The notes below the pieces were generated by a model. The model was given only the letters and a program-made list of their open reading frames with translations, was not told the origin of the DNA and did no database searches. A DNA stretch of 44,228 nucleotides, from positions 307,218 through 351,445 of the forward strand of contig NW_014577269.1 in the NCBI RefSeq assembly GCF_000485595.1, written 5' to 3'. This DNA comes from Priapulus caudatus. Taxonomy: Eukaryota; Priapulida; Priapulimorpha; Priapulimorphida; Priapulidae. A program made the translations under genes and the position numbers. Shown here one piece after another: positions 38,540 to 44,228 of the stretch (the first letter of the stretch is position 1; each line of letters starts with the position of its first letter).

Positions 38540-39665
38540 CCTCGAGAAACCAGGTGACATCTTGCACGCATATTCCGGTCACCAGATTAAACCAATCGGG
38601 AAGCTACATGTTACTGTTCAACTAAATGGACAGGAGGAGAAGTTGGACTTGCTGGTTGTACCTACAGATGGCCCAAGGTTGTTTGGTAGGGACTGGCTGG
38701 CTAAGCTGCACATGAATTGGCAAGAAGTTAAGTCGCTCAAGGCACCATCGACCAATAGCTCCAAGAGACTGGAATCGTTATTGGAGGAACACAAGGTAAT
38801 ATTCCAGCCAGGAATTGGAAAACTGAAAAACATCCAGGGTTCCCTCATTTTGGAAAATGATGTGAAGCCTCGATTTCACAAGGCTATGACAGTGCCTTAC
38901 GCGTTGAGGTCCAAGATCGAAGACGGGTTACAAAACCTACAGCAAGAAGGTATAATCGAAGCAGTCGAACACAGTAAATGGGCAACACCCATCGTACCGG
39001 CAGTAAAGAAAAACGGACAAATCCACATTTGTGGAGACTACCGCATGACACTGAACCCAGTTATGTGTGTAGATAAGTATCCACTACCGAGAATAGAAGA
39101 CATCTTCGCTAGTTTGGCAGGTGGACAAAAATTCTCCAAGATTGACCTAACTCAGGCGTAATGCCACATGGAAATGGACGAGCAGTCGAAGAACATGCTG
39201 GTTACAAACACGCACAAGGGATTGTTCGTTACAACTGCCTGGTTTTTGGTGTCAAGTGCACCTTCGCAGTGGCAGAGAGCGATTAACCAGGTCCTACAGA
39301 ACGTTACATTCACACAATGTATGCTGGATGACATAATTGTGTCCGGTTGTTCGGATGATGAACACTTGAGCAATCTGAAGATGGTGTTTGAACGGTTGGA
39401 GTCATATGGACTTAAGGCAAACTTGGATAAGTGTGAATTTTTCCAAGACAGAATCAGCTACTGTGGACACGAAATAGATGCACAAGAATTGCACAAGTCT
39501 CCCGAGAAGCTCCGAGCGGTGAGAGATACAAGGAAGCCTGAGAGTGTGACAGAGCGTCGTGCTTTTCTCGGTCTCGTGAATTATTACCACCATTTCCTGG
39601 AGAACTTGTCGACGGTTGCGGCACCATTGCATGATCTGTTGCATGACGACAAACAGTGGGAATAG
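38540..39665 (+). pseudogene. pol: Gypsy D protease end and reverse transcriptase
   Basis: One frame interrupted by TAA at 39159-39161. RT motif A is F-S-K-I-D-L-T-Q-A with the catalytic Asp kept, and the stop falls two codons later. Motif C reads C-M-L-D-D, keeping both aspartates. The upstream part has W-A-T-P-I-V-P and I-C-G-D-Y-R-M-T, the downstream part Y-C-G-H-E-I and F-L-G-L-V-N-Y-Y-H. TAG at 39663-39665 ends the segment. Confidence 0.9.
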
Positions 39666-40415
39666 ACCCCTCTGTGTGAAATGTCATTTCAGCAAATCAA
39701 GGACATGATATGCTCTGAAAAGGTACTGTGTCAATTTGATCCGTCACTGCGAATGAAAGTAGCGTGCGACACGTCACCATATGGCATTGGATGTGTACTC
39801 TTGCACGTGTGTTCCGACAACACAGAGAGACCGATAGCGTTTGTGTCGCGAACGTTGAACAAAGCCGAGAAAGGGTACTCCCAAATAGACAAGGAAGCTT
39901 TGGCCTTGTATTGGGGTGTTCGGAAGTTCAACACGTACCTGTACAGACATAGGTTCACGCTTGTAACGGACCACAAGCCATTACTCGGTATATTCAACCT
40001 GTCTAAGGCCCTACCCGTCATGACAGCTGCAAGACTGCAGAGGTATGCGGTGTATTTGTCTAGTTACCAGTACGACATTGAGTACAAAAGCTTCAAGAAG
40101 CATTTGAATGCTGACGCACTCTCGCGGCTTCCACTGGCGGAAGTGGATACGTTCGAAGGAGACAGTGACCCAGTTGACATTTTCTATACCACACATTGGG
40201 AAAGCATTCCAGTGTCGTGTGAGAATATCAGTACGGAAACGAGACGTGATCCAGTTTTGTCACAAGTGTTGAAGTTTGTCATGAGCGGACATTTTCCTGA
40301 TCAAAAGAATAGCGATACGCACTTGGCAAATTTCTTGGCACGTAAGGACGAACTGAATGTGCATCAAGGGTGTATTATGTGGGGAAACCGGGTGATTGTC
40401 CCTGAATCGCTGTGA
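39666..40415 (+). pseudogene. pol: Gypsy D RNase H
   Basis: In frame with RT. Motifs: C-D-T-S-P-Y-G-I-G, D-K-E-A-L-A-L-Y-W-G, T-D-H-K-P-L and H-L-N-A-D-A-L-S-R-L-P, holding the expected acidic residues. A linker of about 100 residues follows to TGA 40413-40415, inside the start of the integrase zinc module. Confidence 0.9.
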
Positions 40416-41539
40416 TCCAGAGTTCTGGACGAGATACATTTGGGGCATGTTGGCATTGTCAAGATGAAAATGCTATCGCGCTCTTATGTGTGGTGGCCAC
40501 GCATTGACGGAGACATTGAGACAATGTGCAAAAGCATGTAGGGGTGCGTCTCAAGACAGAACACACCGCCAGCTTCACCTGTTCACCCTTGGAGTTTGCC
40601 TGGAGCACCTTGGTATCGGTTACATATCGATTTTGCAGGCCTGTTTGAAGGAGCGATGTTTCTGATAGTCGTGGATGCCTATTCGAAGTGGCCGGAAGTA
40701 TTCCATATGCAGAGTACAACTAGCACAGCCACAATCAACCGACTGAGAACCCTCTTGAGCTTGTCTCGGACAATGGACCTCAATTTCGTTCAGAAGAGTT
40801 CAAGCAGTTCACGATGACTAACGCAATTCGTCATACGACGTCAGCGCCATTTCATCCGAGAACAAATGGCCTGGCAGAGCGGTTTGTCCAGACGTTCAAA
40901 CGTGCCCTGAAGGCAGCACAAGGCAGTTCTGTAAACCAGAGGCTGAACTGTTTCCTATGCAAATATCGCATCACACCACATGCGACGACAAATGAATCGC
41001 CATCCATGCTGCTGTATGGATGCAACATACGAACACGTTTGGATGTGTTGAAGCCGAATCTGGCACAGACAGTGCAACGTAAGCAGATGAGCATGAACAC
41101 TCGAGATTCTGGTGTTCGACGGCTGGAAGTGGGACAGACGGTGATTACACGTGATTATCGTATTCGTGGAAACAAGTGGGTGCACGGGCAGATTCATTCC
41201 CAGACAGGCCCACTATCGTACAAGGTCGACGTCGATGGTACTTTGTGGAGAAGACATCTGGATGAGTTAACATCGGCGGACATTAGTTCAGCAGCACCGC
41301 AGAACAGTACCATCCCGGAAATGTCATCTCCAGCGTTCATCTCTGGTGGTAGTCGAAACGCTGGTATGGGGGAGAGTGAGGCCATTATTAAGAAGGCGAC
41401 TCCAGCAGTGAGCAGCCCGGAGAAGACTCTAACGAGTCATAGAACACCACCGGTGACGGCAGTTCAACGCAGACCTGTGGCAGCGGTCCGTCGGAATCCG
41501 GCGAGAATCCGGAAGGCTCCAGATCAGCTGAATCTGTGA
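40416..41539 (+). pseudogene. pol: Gypsy D integrase and C-terminal tail
   Basis: The zinc-module region has H-L-G-H-V-G-I-V-K-M-K, with the second half interrupted by TAG. Core: H-I-D-F-A-G (first Asp), then a deletion/frameshift near 40760-40800 around the second Asp, then H-P-R-T-N-G-L-A-E-R-F-V-Q with the catalytic Glu. The C-terminal SH3-like part (V-G-Q-T-V-I-T-R-D-Y, G-P-L-S-Y-K-V-D-V) and a tail ending K-A-P-D-Q-L-N-L are open from 40814 to the stop at 41537-41539. Wording of the core is closest to Mag/Steamer-type integrases. Confidence 0.9.
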
Positions 41540-41580
41540 CTTTGTAACAATGTTGATTTTTCGTTAATGAGAGTCACTGG

Positions 41581-42000
41581 TGTTAGGGTAGAGCAACATA
41601 GACAGAGACGGTTAAACCCTGGATAGCTTTACAAAACTTTTATTTTCAGTCAAGAGAATAAAATTATACATGTATATATATATATACAAAGATGGCATAC
41701 AATTTCGGTTATCAGAGTATTACAGAGATACTGATATATTTATGAACTGTAATAAGGTATATCATACATTTAGGAAGGTCCAAACTAAGGGGAAAGGTAT
41801 GTTATGTATTACGCGACGGCCTACTTTAAGACGCGCAGGGTTACCGCGCGCAGTGGTATCCGGTATGTGTGGTGCGTGTGACTTTGATATAATAAAGAAG
41901 TTCTTCTTGCAATGGCAGCCGTTCTTACTGGTTGACGTTTGAGCCAGCGGATATTTGTTCTGCCTAGTTCAGTGCCTAAACGGCCAGACTGGACGTAACA
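41581..42000 (+). repeat. Putative LTR after Gypsy D (420 bp)
   Basis: Starts TGTTAGGG 41 bp after the pol stop and ends ACGTAACA, giving TGTTA...TAACA termini, with AATAAA near 41891. There is no clear purine tract or duplication and no partner copy, so this is a structural guess. Confidence 0.35.
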
Positions 42001-42120
42001 GTAGTACTACTACTAGTACTAGTACTAATAGTGATACATTACAAGTAATAGTAATACTATAGTAATACTAGTAATAGTAATACTAGTAATAGTAATAGTA
42101 GTTAGTACAGTGTAATAAGA
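42001..42120. repeat. (AGT/TAC)n trinucleotide-rich repeat
   Basis: Degenerate TAGTAC and TAGTAA units. Confidence 0.88.
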
Positions 42121-42169
42121 TACTACATTATTACTTATTATCTATATAACTAGTAATAATACTAATAAC

Positions 42170-42260
42170 AGTAATATGTATACAATCATGTATATGTATT
42201 ATGTAATATGTATACAATCAATGAATCATGTATATGTAATATGTATATCATGTAAACTTA
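42170..42260. repeat. Short tandem repeat, about 35-bp units
   Basis: TAATATGTATACAATCA followed by ATGTATATG recurs two to three times. Confidence 0.82.
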
Positions 42261-42504
42261 GTAGTAGTACTTTAACTATGTAAAGTATACTAGTTATTGC
42301 TGTTCACGCATCCATGGATAATGATAACGCTCTTAGTGATGATAAAATAACTGTAGCATGTAGGCGCATGCAGCCTTGTCTCCAGGGTGGGATCAACTAA
42401 TGTCTTAACTATAGTAGTAACGATCAGCAATTTGCTTATAACTTATAAGACGTTTGGCCCATCCGAATTAGTTTAGGACACATGCAAAAACTATATACAA
42501 TATA

Positions 42505-42710
42505 CAGGGGTCCCAAACTACAATTGAGCAAGACTTTCTGGGCAGTTTATATGCTACATGACAAAAACAGACGTGCATAGTACATCTTTGGGCCCAATTC
42601 TAGTCTAGCACCCTGGATTAGGTTAGCACATTTGTGAGAATGAGGGCCGGTGTCCCAAACTAGGATTGTGCAACTATATGTACCGGAGACCCAAACTAGA
42701 ATTGTGCATA
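42505..42710. repeat. Recurring CCCAAACTAGAATTGTGCA words
   Basis: Variants at about 42513, 42653 and 42690, each preceded by G-rich words. They may be fragments of an old repeat or coupled ends of a degraded element. Confidence 0.6.
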
Positions 42711-43212
42711 TTTTTTGCAGTTTTACACATGCTTTTTCTCGCTCAGACGCAGAAACGTTGTGAATCACTGCAATTAATCATTTTACATGTTGTGTTGCAC
42801 AGCCTGAGATCAAGTTGGAAAGTTGCTCCTGGATCGTGGGTGGTTCTGCAAGGGGGTGAGTACACCACGCGCGCTACTGCTCTGATTATGAACCTTTATT
42901 TCGACAAGTGAGCAGGCTGCAAAACTATGGGTGAATGTAGCTTCCTTGATTCAACCCAAAGGGGGTCTTTTAAATTTAATGTAAAACAGTGCATTTATCT
43001 TCGTGCACAAGATATTGGAGTAATGTTACCACAATAACGTTTGGGAATATGAATCTGCAGTTGTATTTTCTTTATAATCCCTTGGTCAAGACCAAAATCT
43101 AAGTCACCAACCTATGATCTCCACAATTTAGCAATGGTCTCTAGTGATAATCAGAAATTTTCATTTATAGTCACCAGGTTCTTTGCAACCATATGACAAT
43201 GAAATATATATG
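42711..43212. other. Interval with no recognisable gene
   Basis: AT-rich DNA; the 81-residue plus-strand frame at 42666-42911 has no family features. Confidence 0.55.
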
Positions 43213-43215
43213 TGA
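43213..43215. repeat. 3-bp target duplication of the palindromic MITE (left)
   Basis: TGA, repeated at 43500-43502; short, so weak alone. Confidence 0.5.
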
Positions 43216-43499
43216 GGCCACCCTTAAAAAATTCTATGTTTGCTGTCCCCCGACCCATGATTTTTTTTAGTGGGTAGGTAGGTAGGTCATTTTTTTGTGA
43301 GAGGCATAATAGTTATTTTAAGTCTGTCCTCATGTTTGCCGCACATGCTTTGTGTTTCAGTCTTAACTATAAAAAATAAAAAATAAAAAAATAAAAAAAT
43401 AAAATATGGAACCCAAAATGTAAAAAAAAACTTTTGGGTCGTGGCTATTTTCGTGGGTCGGTCGGAGGACAGCAAACATATAATTTTTTAAGGATGGCC
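43216..43499. mobile_element. Palindromic MITE (284 bp)
   Basis: Ends GGCCACCCTTAAAAAATT and, inverted, GGCCATCCTTAAAAAATT, continuing for about 45 bp of near-complementarity (ATGTTTGCTGTCC and CCGACC). A possible 3-bp duplication TGA would suit PIF/Harbinger-type movement, but the superfamily is uncertain. An A-rich (AAAAAAT)n stretch lies in the centre. Confidence 0.83.
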
Positions 43500-43853
43500 T
43501 GATCTGAATTTTAGTTTCACACACCAATGCAATTAACTAAATCAATCGAGTAAAGTAAAACTTTAACATCTTACTGTTGATCAATGTGTGCATTTTTGCT
43601 GCTTGTGGCTCTTCACAACCGTACACGTGTATTTTCACATTTCAAGAATGATGAGCTTCTGTTTTGTAGGAGTCGTATTTCCACTGGGCATTCGGGGTTC
43701 TGGAGCCAGACTGTTATGGAGCTATTGAGGTTGATACCTATGTGACTATCCTGTTTGTACCAAAACTTCCTGAATCCTATGCAGGTATAGGTGCATGCAT
43801 AGCTGTGTTGATGAATCGCAACTAAGCAACGTCGATTGCGTATACACAAGATT

Positions 43854-43873
43854 TACGCAAAATATTTTGCGTA
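43854..43873. repeat. 20-bp perfect palindrome
   Basis: TACGCAAAATATTTTGCGTA, symmetric without spacer. Confidence 0.85.
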
Positions 43874-43929
43874 CGCAGCTTGATGAATCTACCCCCATGT
43901 CCTCAGAAAATGTCTAAAATCTGCCCTGT

Positions 43930-44228
43930 GCACCAATGACCTTTGAAATGTGACCTCCAATTTCTACACAGTGATGGCTTTTCCTACCATGATGCTATAC
44001 CCCGACTATCACGAGCCTAGGTCGAGCCGTTTAGATTTGTGCCGCAATTCTGCATTTCGTCCCTATACCTTAAGTTAAGGAGGAAATGTTCCCCCTTCTT
44101 TTACACCTCTTGACATTTGACCTTTGACCCCCAGCTTCGACATCCCAACTCGTTTTCGGATTACCCTTCCCCTTCTCCCATGTCCCGAATATCGTGACCG
44201 TACGTTGAGCGGTTAAGATTTGTGCCCA
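43930..44228. repeat. Two diverged copies of a roughly 180-bp repeat
   Basis: Each copy has TGACCT-type words, a Thr/Pro-like C-rich middle, a ATCACGA/ATCGTGA word and ends GTTTAGATTTGTGCC / GTTAAGATTTGTGCC. The second copy runs off the window end. Confidence 0.6.

Noticed and set aside
42001-42260. CRISPR-like array of short repeats
   Set aside because: Units are degenerate AT-rich trinucleotides and minisatellite, with no conserved repeat/spacer structure, in eukaryotic DNA.

Overview
The window looks like intergenic and intronic DNA from an animal genome, most likely an aquatic invertebrate. I infer this from BEL/Pao and Ty3/Gypsy LTR retrotransposons of metazoan type (including a Mag/Steamer-like one), several non-autonomous DNA transposons, abundant microsatellites, and spliced exons resembling the mitochondrial protease OMA1. 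The species cannot be named from the sequence. There are no operons or other prokaryotic features, and most of the window is transposable-element DNA of different ages.

Layout. 1-560: microsatellites. 562-9279: one BEL/Pao element with both LTRs and a 5-bp target-site duplication (TSD, TTGCT). Its gag is interrupted by the 3' end of a Gypsy element, its 3' LTR holds 1,437 bp absent from the 5' LTR, and its pol is broken by stops and frameshifts. 9280-11640: no recognisable gene. 11640-14256: a Gypsy remnant in which a gag-integrase fusion is tandemly duplicated (period 779 bp), followed by a putative 3' LTR. 15130-18432: a heavily decayed Gypsy pol carrying a 426-bp solo LTR and a piece of pol in inverted orientation. 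18635-25766 (minus strand): a structurally complete Gypsy element with identical 215-bp LTRs, a 4-bp TSD, a tRNA-Gln primer-binding site, a -1 frameshift heptamer and a 1,476-codon pol. It nevertheless carries a gag frameshift, a lost zinc-knuckle Cys and a replaced catalytic Asp in reverse transcriptase.

26130-28000 holds a minisatellite and exons of an OMA1-like M48 metalloprotease on the minus strand, with a TTAA-flanked MITE in the intron. 28316-32581: two copies of another 0.6-kb MITE in opposite orientation enclose about 3 kb that contains a 1.36-kb hAT-like element (8-bp TSD), itself containing a smaller hAT-type MITE. 34242-35162: a CpG-rich 921-bp solo LTR with a 4-bp TSD and promoter-like motifs. 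35579-37494 (minus strand): an internally deleted Gypsy element with paired 189-bp LTRs and a 5-bp TSD. About 37800-41539: a 5'-truncated, broken Mag/Steamer-like Gypsy element. 41581-44228: a putative LTR, simple repeats, a palindromic MITE and diverged repeats.

The window therefore records serial insertion: gag, protease, reverse transcriptase, RNase H and integrase would have worked together inside each element, but every copy is now defective. The only plausible host coding sequence is the OMA1-like exons and, weakly, one possible first exon at 29063. I found no novel multi-gene system. The most informative items are the young but disabled minus-strand Gypsy element with its frameshift site, the nested and inverted DNA transposons, and LTR insertions dated by exact target duplications.
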